A DNA stretch of 64,000 nt from Clostridium sp. LS (GTDB lineage Bacteria > Bacillota > Clostridia > Clostridiales > Clostridiaceae): NCBI RefSeq assembly GCF_002760435.1, contig NZ_AUUU01000039.1, forward strand, positions 78,113 through 142,112, given 5' to 3'. This document shows, piece after piece, positions 27,862-36,465 of the stretch (positions within the stretch are counted from its first letter, which is position 1; the number at the start of each line of letters is the position of its first letter). Position numbers and translations under genes: made by a program. Under the pieces are notes generated by a model. It had not been told where the DNA came from and did no database searches. It saw only the letters and a list, made by a program, of their open reading frames with translations.

Positions 27862-28257
27862 ATCTTTAATTATGTATTTCAAGATACTAATGCCTATCTA
27901 TCATCGTATAATATTTTATTTAGCTACCAAAGTTGAGACTCATGTACCGTGAGCCTCTCTTTAGGATTGAGTATATTAAGGTTCTACAATAACAACAATT
28001 GATACATTTTTTCTATATATCACTAAATCATCTTGTAAAATCTCTATAAGTGTAAAAACTTGCGGTTTCGTATTCATCTTGACTATTAAATTCTAAATAT
28101 TTTACTTTAACTACTATCTTCATTACTTAACATCATTCCATTTTAGAATGGCGCATTGAAAAATCGCTAATTCAATCTTCTGAACTGCGATTTCACAATT
28201 AGTAATGTATCCTTATTGTATAATAATTTTTAATATAGATTATGCTTAATTTCTTAA
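27862..28257. other. Gene-free stretch, 396 bases
   Basis: I see no supportable gene. It holds a short imperfect hairpin GAGACTCA (27935-27942) / TGAGCCTC (27950-27957), which may be the terminator of the upstream binding-protein gene, and a second inverted repeat AAATCGC / GCGATTT around 28163-28194. Otherwise AT-rich with stops in all frames. Confidence 0.4.
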
Positions 28258-28680
28258 TTATCCATTTGATGCTCGTATTTTAATAAATTTAATTACATCT
28301 TCCAATGTCAATTTTTCTTTTACTTCTATCATAAGCCATTTTATGCCACGTAAACTTCCAGTATCAATATATAATTTTTGAATATATTTACTGCAGGTAG
28401 GAAGCATAAATTCAACCTCTTGCCGTTCTTTTTCCCCAATAACAATTAAAACAATGAAGTAATGTTCCATTGGATATAAAGTACATAAGGATTTCCCGGA
28501 TTTTTTATATTTTATATTCCAACCTTTTTGCATGGAGCATTTACTATATTCCATTTTAGGTATTACAGAGTACGTATTTTCTACAAATGAGCAAAACTCA
28601 TGAAACAATTCACTATTTACATACTCCTTAATATTTTTCCATGAAGGCTGGTTATCTTGTAAATATAAATTACTACACAT
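28258..28680 (-). CDS. DUF3788-family protein
   Basis: 140 aa. The family pattern is visible: GWNIKYKKSGKSLCTLYPMEHYFIVLIVIGEKE and the end GTGSLRGIKWLMIEVKEK-like segment (TGSLRGIKWL). ATG 28680 follows GAGGTG by 6 bases. Probably cotranscribed with the AraC regulator, which ends 14 bases upstream. Function unknown. Confidence 0.75.
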   Translation of the reverse strand: MCSNLYLQDNQPSWKNIKEYVNSELFHEFCSFVENTYSVIPKMEYSKCSMQKGWNIKYKKSGKSLCTLYPMEHYFIVLIVIGEKERQEVEFMLPTCSKYIQKLYIDTGSLRGIKWLMIEVKEKLTLEDVIKFIKIRASNG

Positions 28681-28694
28681 AATGATCACCTCTT

Positions 28695-29582
28695 TTAAGT
28701 AGATATTTTAAACCAAGTTTCCATATAAGAAGAGTCTGGCGTTATATCAAAATAGAGTTCAACCATAAGAGCTTCTAGGGCAATTTTGTTATTAGGAAAC
28801 CATATACTATACATATACTGTAAAGACTTACCAAGAGCGTTTGTTGTTAGTGCAAGAAAATTTTCTGCCTCAAAAGAACAAACAATATAGTATCCACTTG
28901 GCATTATAAATTGCTCAAAATTCTGGATGTTATCAGAATTATTTACTTCTGCTCCCACAAAATAATTAAGATTTTCTGGTACAGTGCCTGGCCTGCCAAC
29001 GCCTATTTCATTACCGCCTTTTATAAAAATATCAGTAGAATTTTTCTTGCTGTGAAAATCATTCCATAATTCAGCCAAATAATTTATGCTTGGATTATTA
29101 GAGAGAAAGGTTTCCATTGATATCCCTGCAAATATACGGTCATTTGATAACTGTCTGCGACTAATTTCTAAAACCATCCCATCAGCTACAAGTGGAATAT
29201 TTTCGCCAATCAAACGATATTTTAAAGAAATATCAGGCTTGTTAAAATGTTTTAATAGCCTTGGCTGCTTGCGGTATGCTTCTGGTGTCAATTTATAGGC
29301 TTCTTTAAAGTTACGTGTAAATGTTTCGTGATTCTCAAATCCAACTTTTACAGCAATATCAAGAATTTTACAATTGGTATTTTCCAAAAGCTCAGCAGCT
29401 TTTGCTAAACGTCTTAATTTTACATATTCCATTACCGATTTCCCGACTAATCGACTAAATAATCGTTGAAAGTAAAAAGGAGAAAGACATGCTATTTCCG
29501 CTAAATTGTTTATTTCGATTTTTTCCTCATAACTATTTTCAATATAATTTATAGTTCTTTGAATATATTCCCATGATTCCAT
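28695..29582 (-). CDS. AraC-family transcriptional regulator with effector-binding domain
   Basis: 295 aa. Two helix-turn-helix motifs at residues 10-110 (LAEIACLSPFYFQRLFSRLV and AVKVGFENHETFTRNFKEAY) then a C-terminal GyrI-like ligand-binding domain. Order is HTH first, as in Rob. ATG 29582 follows AGGAGGTG. The DUF3788 gene follows directly. Effector not predictable. Confidence 0.87.
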   Translation of the reverse strand: MESWEYIQRTINYIENSYEEKIEINNLAEIACLSPFYFQRLFSRLVGKSVMEYVKLRRLAKAAELLENTNCKILDIAVKVGFENHETFTRNFKEAYKLTPEAYRKQPRLLKHFNKPDISLKYRLIGENIPLVADGMVLEISRRQLSNDRIFAGISMETFLSNNPSINYLAELWNDFHSKKNSTDIFIKGGNEIGVGRPGTVPENLNYFVGAEVNNSDNIQNFEQFIMPSGYYIVCSFEAENFLALTTNALGKSLQYMYSIWFPNNKIALEALMVELYFDITPDSSYMETWFKIST

Positions 29583-29737
29583 GAGCAACACCTCCTGTAA
29601 TCATAGTATCATCATTTTTAATATTTTTCTTGACGTACAATGCCTAATATAAATAATCTTATTTCATGCCTTCGTATTATCATACACCGATTATAGCATA
29701 AATTGTAAATATCACATTTTACGAATAATACTTTTAA

Positions 29738-30064
29738 TTACTTTGGATCTATCTCTAATTCACCATCTCCAGCTATTACAATTATGTAACTAGGCAGTAT
29801 AGGTACCATATCAGTTCTTTCTGAATTAGCTTCTATTTTTGTACTTTGTATTATGGCATAATCTTCATTAAAAACTAATAAGCGAATGTTGTTGTTTTTA
29901 GAAATATTTTTAATAGTATAAATACCGTCTTTTGAAGGCTTAAGATCATTTATAGTATAAATACCTTCCTTAAATGTATTAGCGATTGCAAATGCAGTTT
30001 TTAATCCAATTATATTAAATGATATGACAAAAAAAATTAAAAATAAAACCACATATTTCTTCAT
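29738..30064 (-). CDS. Small secreted protein, paralogue 1 of a three-member family
   Basis: 108 aa. Signal peptide (about 1-27, ending FAIA), then an all-beta-looking mature domain. It shares EGIYTINDL, YTIKN and VIAGDGELEI with the genes at 30107 and 48576. Here the GIYTI motif occurs twice. No cysteine in the mature part. Unknown family; 42 bases downstream of its paralogue on the same strand. Confidence 0.65.
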   Translation of the reverse strand: MKKYVVLFLIFFVISFNIIGLKTAFAIANTFKEGIYTINDLKPSKDGIYTIKNISKNNNIRLLVFNEDYAIIQSTKIEANSERTDMVPILPSYIIVIAGDGELEIDPK

Positions 30065-30106
30065 AGGGCATCTCCTTTTAGTTAAATTATTATGAAAAAT
30101 ATAGTA

Positions 30107-30436
30107 TTAATCTTTTGGAAAGATTTTCACTTCTCCTTTACCAACAATTACTACTTTAAAATTATCTTTGACTGGTATTGTATCAATCTTTGGTGACTTA
30201 GGTAATAATCTTACACCTTCAATTACATTTAAATTTTCATCTAAAATTGTTACATAAACATTATCTTGAGATTGAATATTTTCAATGGTATAAATATGAT
30301 TTTTCGACTTACCAAAATTAGATACTTTATAAATACCTTGAGTATAGATATTATCAGTTGCAAATGCCGATTTTAATTTAAATATACTAAATGATACACA
30401 TAGAAAAATTAAGAATAAAATAATAGACTTCTTCAT
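30107..30436 (-). CDS. Small secreted protein, paralogue 2
   Basis: 109 aa. Signal peptide to about residue 27 (AFAT), mature domain with QGIYKVSNF, IYTIENIQ, DENLNVIEG and VVIVGKGEVKIF, aligning along its whole length with paralogues at 29738 and 48576. Lies 62 bases after the binding-protein gene at 30499 in the same direction, so the three are probably cotranscribed. Confidence 0.65.
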   Translation of the reverse strand: MKKSIILFLIFLCVSFSIFKLKSAFATDNIYTQGIYKVSNFGKSKNHIYTIENIQSQDNVYVTILDENLNVIEGVRLLPKSPKIDTIPVKDNFKVVIVGKGEVKIFPKD

Positions 30437-30498
30437 TATACCAACACCTTTCGGATCTTTTTTGTAACAGTTAGAATAATATCCCTGTGTATTTTAAT

Positions 30499-31566
30499 TT
30501 ATAAATGTGAACTAGCAAATATATTTATATAAAAATAACCTTTATGAGGAAGACGAATTGAAACTAGAGTACTATCAAGTGAATATTGCGTACCTTCAAC
30601 AGGATTTTTTCCTTTAATCATATTCATTCCACAAGCATATAAAGCGTCAGCATAACCTCTAGCATCTTGATAAACTGAACCTAACATATATTCTTTTTCA
30701 ATTAATTCTTTAGCCACTGGTGTTACATCAACTCCAATAATTGGTATTGTTTTATTTTTATCTCCCTTATTATATCCATATTCTTGTAACGCTCTAATAG
30801 CTCCAATAGCCATTGTATCATCATTTGAAATTATCACTTCTATTAAATCCTTATATTTATCAAATTCTGATTTTGTAGCATTATACGCTAAACCCTCATT
30901 CCAATTACAAATTTTAAGTGAAACTTGTTGAGTTTTTATTCCAGCTTTTTCAATTGTTGATACAGAGTATTTTGTTCTTTGAATTGCTTCAGTATTGTCC
31001 CCCTCACCTTCTAACATAAAATATTGCATTATATTATCCTTATTTTTATCAATATATTCTTTACTAGTAGTCCATGCATCAATAAGCATTTTTCCTTGAA
31101 GTTCACCGGCAGTTGCTGCATCTGTGCCTATATATAATGCTTTACTATAAGATTGAATCGGTACTGGTGTAAGTGGTTCTCTGTTAAAAAAAATTACTGG
31201 AATATTATGTTCTTTTATCCTATCTATAACTGTTTTTGAATATGCTCTATCAACTATATTCATTAATATAAGATCGGTTCCTTCTTGTAGCACTTTGTCA
31301 AGTTCTTCATATTGAACTGCTTGATTTGTTTTGCCATCATAGAATATAAATTCAACCTTTCCTTGGTTCTCTTTTTGAACTTCCTCTAAATTTTGACGAA
31401 TTTCAGAGATGAAATCATCAGTGAAATCTAATAAAAAGACTGATACTTTTGCAGGTTTTATTTCTGCAAAAGCTGTACTTTCAAATTTTACTCTATAGTC
31501 AAATGATATACTATTTATAAAAGATATTATTAAAATTAGTGATAATATTCTTTTTAATATTCTCAT
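30499..31566 (-). CDS. Galactose/glucose-type sugar-binding protein (MglB-like), exported
   Basis: 355 aa, signal peptide to about residue 35, then type-1 periplasmic-binding fold: KVSVFLLDFTDDFI, IFFNREPLT (sugar-binding loop), NDDTMAIGAIRALQEYGYN and IIGVDVTPVA. Paralogue of the 26815 gene and about half identical to it by eye. No lipobox. No transporter genes adjacent. First gene of a probable operon with the two small secreted proteins. Confidence 0.82.
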   Translation of the reverse strand: MRILKRILSLILIISFINSISFDYRVKFESTAFAEIKPAKVSVFLLDFTDDFISEIRQNLEEVQKENQGKVEFIFYDGKTNQAVQYEELDKVLQEGTDLILMNIVDRAYSKTVIDRIKEHNIPVIFFNREPLTPVPIQSYSKALYIGTDAATAGELQGKMLIDAWTTSKEYIDKNKDNIMQYFMLEGEGDNTEAIQRTKYSVSTIEKAGIKTQQVSLKICNWNEGLAYNATKSEFDKYKDLIEVIISNDDTMAIGAIRALQEYGYNKGDKNKTIPIIGVDVTPVAKELIEKEYMLGSVYQDARGYADALYACGMNMIKGKNPVEGTQYSLDSTLVSIRLPHKGYFYINIFASSHL

Positions 31567-31755
31567 TTTAGCCTCCTAAATTATTAAGAAAATTAGAAAT
31601 TATTAGTTTAAAATTCTTTATAATATTATAGTTATCTTGAGTTAAATCAGAAAAATTTATGCAAAATATGCTTTATGATTATATTCTTGAAACCTAAGAT
31701 ATACTTAATAATTACAAACAGTGTTTTGAATAATATTTATTTAGAAATAAAATAA

Positions 31756-31792
31756 GTCTAACCTTGTGACATAAATTAGCACATGGTTAGAC
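31756..31792 (-). terminator. Terminator after cupin gene
   Basis: Stem GTCTAACCTTGTG (31756-31768) / CACATGGTTAGAC (31780-31792), one mismatch, with a T-rich tail on the minus strand. Confidence 0.7.
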
Positions 31793-31826
31793 AATATATC
31801 TTTTATTTTCAGTTTTATTTCTAGAC

Positions 31827-32417
31827 TTATTCAGTAGGTTTAGTCACATGAACTACGCCATGAGGATGCTGAGGTGGTGCATAGATAGAGTATACTTTAA
31901 GAGGCTTATTGCCTGTGTTAATAATATTATGCCAGGTACCAGCAGGTATCATGATTGCAAAGTCACCACGTGCTTTTGCTTGAAAATCTAAATTGTCTTT
32001 ACTTAATCCCATTTTAACAACTCCCTGCCCGTCTTCAATGCGTATGAATTGATCAGTGTCTGGATGAATTTCTAAACCTATATCATCGCCTACTTTGATA
32101 CTCATCAAAGTAACTTGAAGATGTTCTCCAGTCCATAAACCCGTACGGAAATTATTGTTTTGTTCGGTAGCTTTCTCAATATTAATTACTAGAGGCCGTG
32201 GACCGTAATCCTGTAAAACCATTTGGTTTTTGCCCATAGCTGATTGTGAGGTATCAGCTCTTGAACAGTTCTCCATTTCATCAAAAAGCGCAGTATATGG
32301 GACATATCTAAAATTAGAGCACGGATATGTCCAATTCTCATTGCATGTGTCATATGGATCATAACTTAATGTATCATTAGAATAATTATCCCCTGGATTC
32401 ATTCTATAATTATACAT
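31827..32417 (-). CDS. Cupin-domain protein, mannose-6-phosphate isomerase-like
   Basis: 196 aa. The C-terminal 120 residues form a cupin barrel with metal ligands: GLEIHPDTDQFIRIEDGQG and the second motif IPAGTWHNIINTG. The N-terminal 70 residues are polar, Tyr/Asn/Cys-rich and unrelated to the barrel. AAGGAAG lies 7 bases before the ATG. Substrate unknown. Confidence 0.82.
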   Translation of the reverse strand: MYNYRMNPGDNYSNDTLSYDPYDTCNENWTYPCSNFRYVPYTALFDEMENCSRADTSQSAMGKNQMVLQDYGPRPLVINIEKATEQNNNFRTGLWTGEHLQVTLMSIKVGDDIGLEIHPDTDQFIRIEDGQGVVKMGLSKDNLDFQAKARGDFAIMIPAGTWHNIINTGNKPLKVYSIYAPPQHPHGVVHVTKPTE

Positions 32418-32601
32418 ATTTTATCTTCCTTGCTATAGTATTTTAGAATTATAATATGTTTCAGTTTTTCAAAATGTGCTGTATTAGTTGTAGCTAATTC
32501 GTATTTTTAATAATATTTCTAAGGCATAAAGTTATTATAAACAGCACTTATTTTCTAAAAATTCCGTATTTTCATATAACATGGAAAAGAAATTTGGACT
32601 T

Positions 32602-32645
32602 TTATTTTGGGGTAATACCAGCAGCTCTGTAACCAGGGGCAAAGT
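32602..32645 (-). pseudogene. Short coding remnant similar to one at 35233-35275
   Basis: On the minus strand an open stretch ends FYFAPGYRAAGITPK-stop. A segment on the plus strand at 35235-35275 reads FDPDYTDAGITLFG. GGTAATACCAGCA (32611-32623) is the exact reverse complement of 35257-35269. Both are too short to name; they look like two relics of related sequence in inverted orientation. Confidence 0.35.
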
Positions 32646-32672
32646 AAAAAGTCCTTAAAGGACTTTTACTTT
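32641..32672 (-). terminator. Terminator after MmyB-type pseudogene
   Basis: Long hairpin built on AAAGTAAAAAGTCCTT and its complement, with a T-run on the minus strand, just beyond the stop at 32686. Confidence 0.7.
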
Positions 32673-32685
32673 TAAATTATCTATT

Positions 32686-33448
32686 TTATTTTTCTAGTAA
32701 CTCTTTTACTTTTATATCAGTATCTGTTCCCGAAAAAGGAGTGTACACAATCAGGTTCAAATTAGAATTATCGGAAACATCAAAACTACTAAACTCAAAG
32801 ATCATTGTCCCCACGATTGGATGTTCGAGTTTCTTATAAAATTCGTTTTTCTTTTGAACATCATGTTCTGGCCACCATAAACTAAATTCTTTGCTTCTTT
32901 TCTTAATATCTTCAATAAATTTAGAAAACCATGGATTATCAATATATTTTACTGTAGTTGACCGAAATCTTGCAAGCATCCCTCTTGCATGGAACTCCCA
33001 GTCTATAAATAGTTTCTTATAATCATCATGATTAAACATTATCCAAACCATATTTCTCTGGGACTCATCTATTTTATTAAAATCACAGAATACAACACTT
33101 GCTGCTTTATTCCATGAAATAATATTCCACTTTGTATCCATAATAAAAGATGGACTTAATATTAAATTATCTAGTACATGCTGTAGCATTGGACTTACAG
33201 ATCTTTGCAATGGTGGAATATCTGCTGGAGGTACTTGTCTTACCAAATCGTAAATATAAATTCGTTCTTGTTCATCAAGCATCAATACTCTACATAAACT
33301 TTCTAATACTGCTGAGGATACTTTTATAGATCGTCCTTGTTCAAGCCAAGTTTACCAAGTTAATCCTATGCCCGCAAGAGATGCTAGCTCTTCTAGTCTT
33401 TAAAAAATCTCCTAGTGCTTTATAGTGGTGTCTCCAGCAATTTAACAT
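32686..33448 (-). pseudogene. XRE/MmyB-family regulator, broken 5' half
   Basis: The 199-residue open part (32686-33285) is the MmyB-like ligand-binding domain. Upstream in the same frame the HTH end continues (RLEELASLAGIGLTW, TWLEQG, then VLESLCRVLMLDEQERIY) but the expected Tyr codon between LTW and TWLEQG is TAA (33352-33354). Further 5' a different frame encodes ALGDFLKTRR, the normal family N-terminus, starting at ATG 33448; roughly 25 codons between them are missing and the frame is shifted. So the gene has an internal deletion/frameshift plus a nonsense codon. A shortened protein from an internal start could still be made but would lack the HTH. Confidence 0.8.
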
Positions 33449-33503
33449 TTTTATACACTAAGGGAATAAAAATCTCAAAATGGGGTACGGCAACGATTCG
33501 AAA

Positions 33504-33596
33504 AACAGCCACAAGACAGTATTTACCATTTAAAATAGAATTGGTACTACTATTTTGTGGCTGTTATGACGTTTTATTAGAAAATTACGTCATAAC
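33504..33596. repeat. Two nested/adjacent inverted repeats
   Basis: AACAGCCACAA (33504-33514) pairs with TTGTGGCTGTT (33555-33565). The last three bases of that arm begin GTTATGACGT (33563-33572), which pairs perfectly with ACGTCATAAC (33587-33596). The same 90 bases thus hold two overlapping hairpins. They are not followed by a clear T-run and carry no gene. Confidence 0.5.
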
Positions 33597-33655
33597 GTCT
33601 ATTGACTAATATATGTAATTTTCTTAACCAATATCTTTTTATTATGATAGTAGTC

Positions 33656-33709
33656 TTGACAAAATATACAATAACGAATAATCTATAATTAGAGCTCTAA
33701 TTATTAGAG
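33656..33709 (+). promoter_or_regulatory. Promoter and palindromic operator of marR-nitroreductase operon
   Basis: TTGACA (33656-33661) with a possible -10 TAATCT at 33679-33684 (17-base spacing). A perfect 7-1-7 palindrome CTCTAATTATTAGAG (33695-33709) lies at the start of the transcript, directly before the ribosome binding site. This is the classical place for MarR autoregulation. Confidence 0.6.
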
Positions 33710-33712
33710 GGG

Positions 33713-34174
33713 GTGAATATTATTAAAAGTTCTAGTATTCTTACAGAAAAAATTGCATGGCTTTTTCTGGAGTGGAGAAGATTTAACCAAAAAAGATTAG
33801 TTATCTATGATATTACTCTTCAACAAAGGGCACTCTTAAACGAGCTTAACAAAAATGAATTCCTGGCACCGAATGAAATAGCAGATTATTTGCATTGTGA
33901 CCGTCCCACTGCCTCATTTATCATTAAAAACCTGGAAAAGAAAGGTTGGATTTATCGAAAGAAAGACGAAAAAAATGCAAAATATCATAAGATAATAATT
34001 TCAGAAAATGGTAAAGAGGTTTTACAAAGAGTTAATTCCTCAGTTCCACCGATTAAAATAAGCCCATTTGATGTGCTAACCTCTGAAGAAAGCAATCAAC
34101 TATTTTATTTGCTAAAAAAATGTGAAGATAGAATGAAAGAAATAACACATTTAAAGGAGAATAACAATGAATAA
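33713..34174 (+). CDS. MarR-family transcriptional regulator
   Basis: 153 aa winged-helix repressor: FLAPNEIADYLHCDRPTASF is the recognition helix region and KKDEKNAKYHKIIISENG the wing. The start is unclear: the GTG at 33713 touches the AGAGGGG site, so initiation at an ATT a few codons later, with normal spacing, is possible. Overlaps the nitroreductase by 8 bases, so they are cotranscribed and coupled. Confidence 0.85.
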   Translation: MNIIKSSSILTEKIAWLFLEWRRFNQKRLVIYDITLQQRALLNELNKNEFLAPNEIADYLHCDRPTASFIIKNLEKKGWIYRKKDEKNAKYHKIIISENGKEVLQRVNSSVPPIKISPFDVLTSEESNQLFYLLKKCEDRMKEITHLKENNNE

Positions 34175-34940
34175 AGTATTAGAAACAATTTATAGCCTAC
34201 ACGCTGTACACGGAAATTTCACATCCAAGCCCATTGAAGAAGAAAAAATTAGAACTATTTTAGATGCCTGTGTCAATGCTCAGAATGCCTCAAATAGACA
34301 AAGCTATTCAATTATTGTAATCAGAGGTGAAGAGAATGTGCAAAAGATTATTAGTTGTGGTTACAAAGCACCAATTGCACTCCTTTTCTGCGTTGATTTT
34401 AATAGAATACATGATATAGGAGAGTACCTGGGTTATCCAAGCGACAATGATAACTTATTTAGCTACCTGACTGCACATACTGATGCTGTTTTAGCAGCAC
34501 AGACTGCTATTATGGCTGCAACTTCACTAGAACTAGGGACTCTTTGTACAAACAGTATACATACTTTATATCGTAAAAATCTTATTGATTTGTATAAAGA
34601 ATTAAATCTACCAGATGAACATTTTTTCCCTGTAACTGCTTTATTGATTGGTTATGAAGATAAAACCAATGTCCCTAATTATAAAAACGGTAGACTTAAA
34701 GATGCTGGAATTGTACATTATGATACCTATAAGAAGCTTACAGCAGAAGAAAAGGAATCAATAATAGAAACTGTAAACAATCCAGAAAATCATTTTAGTA
34801 CCAAAGGAAGAGAAAAAGGAAATTGTGATACTTACCTTGAATTTTACTATACTAAATGGGCACCACCTAAAAAAGCCGAAGTCATAGAAAAAATGGATGC
34901 TATGTTGTATGAAAAACTAACATCATTTATTAAAAAATAA
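34167..34940 (+). CDS. Nitroreductase-family flavoprotein
   Basis: 257 aa FMN-dependent oxidoreductase. RQSYSIIVIRG near residue 45 corresponds to the FMN-binding start, AAQTAIMAATSLELGTLCTN to the central helix, and the C-terminus carries GREKGNCDTYLEFYYTKW, an extension seen in clostridial members. Probably reduces a nitro- or quinone-type compound sensed by the upstream MarR. ATG overlaps marR; AAGGAG is upstream. Confidence 0.85.
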   Translation: MNKVLETIYSLHAVHGNFTSKPIEEEKIRTILDACVNAQNASNRQSYSIIVIRGEENVQKIISCGYKAPIALLFCVDFNRIHDIGEYLGYPSDNDNLFSYLTAHTDAVLAAQTAIMAATSLELGTLCTNSIHTLYRKNLIDLYKELNLPDEHFFPVTALLIGYEDKTNVPNYKNGRLKDAGIVHYDTYKKLTAEEKESIIETVNNPENHFSTKGREKGNCDTYLEFYYTKWAPPKKAEVIEKMDAMLYEKLTSFIKK

Positions 34941-35012
34941 TTTTTAGGTTCCTTGGAATCAAGCATAGAATCCCTTATTAAATGGCCATTATTAATAGTC
35001 GACATGAATGAA

Positions 35013-35055
35013 AACAGACTACATTATGAAAGTAAACTCCATAATGTAGTCTGTT
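35013..35055 (+). terminator. Terminator of marR-nitroreductase operon
   Basis: 16-bp perfect stem (35013-35028 / 35040-35055) with an 11-base loop. Confidence 0.8.
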
Positions 35056-35116
35056 CTTATTTCATTATCAATTGGTAAACATTATCCTACATATAGGGGT
35101 AGTGGTAGCATCCGTG

Positions 35117-35233
35117 TCATGTACTGAAAAGATAACCGAATGTTTTTCTACAAGTATGAGTGCCAATCTCACCTGAAATTATGATTCCGGTTTTATCATC
35201 TATTTCAATAATTCCAACGTTCTGAAGCTTAAA
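35117..35233 (-). pseudogene. Tyrosine-recombinase (integrase) C-terminal remnant
   Basis: A 38-codon minus-strand reading ends EIGTHTCRKTFGYLFST-stop. The RKTFGY tail after GTH is the arm carrying the second catalytic Arg in phage-type integrases (typically GTHTLRKTFGY). Nothing else of the gene remains. It lies between the nitroreductase terminator and the sugar dehydrogenase gene, in a stretch otherwise without genes. Confidence 0.5.
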
Positions 35234-35269
35234 AACTTTGACCCTGATTACACAGATGCTGGTATTACC

Positions 35270-36370
35270 CTATTTGGGAATAAGTCTAATAATTCTATCA
35301 TCATTTACACTAGGATTTCCTCTACCATCTCTATTACTAGTCGTTAGGTAAATAGACCCATCTTTATTCTCCGTAACTTCACGTAAACGTCCATATTCAT
35401 TCTTAAACAGTGATTCTATATTAATAACTTTAGTTCCATTTCCATTTAGAGATAGGGAAAGTAATTGTTGTCCACGTAAAGCCGCTACAAGCAAATTTCC
35501 TTTCCATGGTCCTTTTCTTACAAAGCTAATCCCTGATGGTGCCCAGGTTTCATCTCCACTTTGTATTAATGGTTTTTGAGTTTTAGTTTCTGAGGATTCT
35601 ATATCTCCCTGCACAAGAGGCCATCCATAATTTGCGCCTGGCTTAATTATATTTATTTCGTCATGAGCTATTTGTCCATGTTCTGATTCATACAGGACAT
35701 TATCTGAGTTCCAGGCTAAACCTTCTGGGTTTCGATGTCCTAGGCTATAAATTGGTGAATTAGCAAATGGATTATCAATAGGAATTATTCCATCTAATTC
35801 TATTCGAAGTATTTTTCCAGCTGTACTTGAGAGATCTTGAGCTAAAGAAGAATCTCCTGAATCTCCTGTTGTTATATATAATTTTTGATCGGGGCCAACC
35901 TTTATTCTCCCTCCATTATGAATTCTCCCTCCTGGAATTTTATCCAAAATAATTTTGTCTATGACTGCATTATTGTTATTTTCAATCAATCTAACTACAC
36001 GATTAAACATAACCTCTCCCTGCCCATAAGAATGCATAACATACAGATAGTGATTTTGTGAATAATTAGGATCTAAAGCAATACCCATTAAGCCGCCTTC
36101 ACCTTGGCTTATAAAAGGTGGTCCAAATGTTATTAGTGGCTGAGTTTGAAGTTTTCCATCTTTAATTACCCTAATTGTACCTGATCGTTCTGTAACATAA
36201 AGAACACCATCATCACTTATAGCTATGGCCCAAGGAACATATAAATTTTCTGCAATTAATTGTATTTCATAAGGAAATTGTCTTGAGGCAGATGCTTTTA
36301 TTGGGATATTATTTTTACCGCGTTTATCAAAAATTTTATTGGATAAAATACTATTAAGAAATTGTTTCAT
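35270..36370 (-). CDS. PQQ-dependent sugar dehydrogenase-like protein
   Basis: 366 aa. Six-bladed beta-propeller of the soluble glucose/sorbosone dehydrogenase family: VPWAIAISDDGVLYVTERSG, GEGGLMGIALDPNY, GGRIHNGGRIKVGPDQKLYI, YSLGHRNPEGLAW and ESEHGQIAHDEIN. No recognisable signal peptide, unlike many homologues. ATG 36370 follows GGAGG; a TTG five codons upstream overlaps the site. Whether a clostridium has PQQ is doubtful, so the real cofactor or role is uncertain. Confidence 0.85.
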   Translation of the reverse strand: MKQFLNSILSNKIFDKRGKNNIPIKASASRQFPYEIQLIAENLYVPWAIAISDDGVLYVTERSGTIRVIKDGKLQTQPLITFGPPFISQGEGGLMGIALDPNYSQNHYLYVMHSYGQGEVMFNRVVRLIENNNNAVIDKIILDKIPGGRIHNGGRIKVGPDQKLYITTGDSGDSSLAQDLSSTAGKILRIELDGIIPIDNPFANSPIYSLGHRNPEGLAWNSDNVLYESEHGQIAHDEINIIKPGANYGWPLVQGDIESSETKTQKPLIQSGDETWAPSGISFVRKGPWKGNLLVAALRGQQLLSLSLNGNGTKVINIESLFKNEYGRLREVTENKDGSIYLTTSNRDGRGNPSVNDDRIIRLIPK

Positions 36371-36465
36371 CTTGTTATCCTCCAAGCTAAAATATACATC
36401 TACTTATAATATCAAAAAAATAACTAGTTTATTTAGCAAAAGTAATAATACCATAATTACATTAG

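Noticed and set aside
33415..33609. 64-codon plus-strand reading frame
   Set aside because: Overlaps the decayed regulator and the compound hairpins, with no ribosome binding site; treated as chance.
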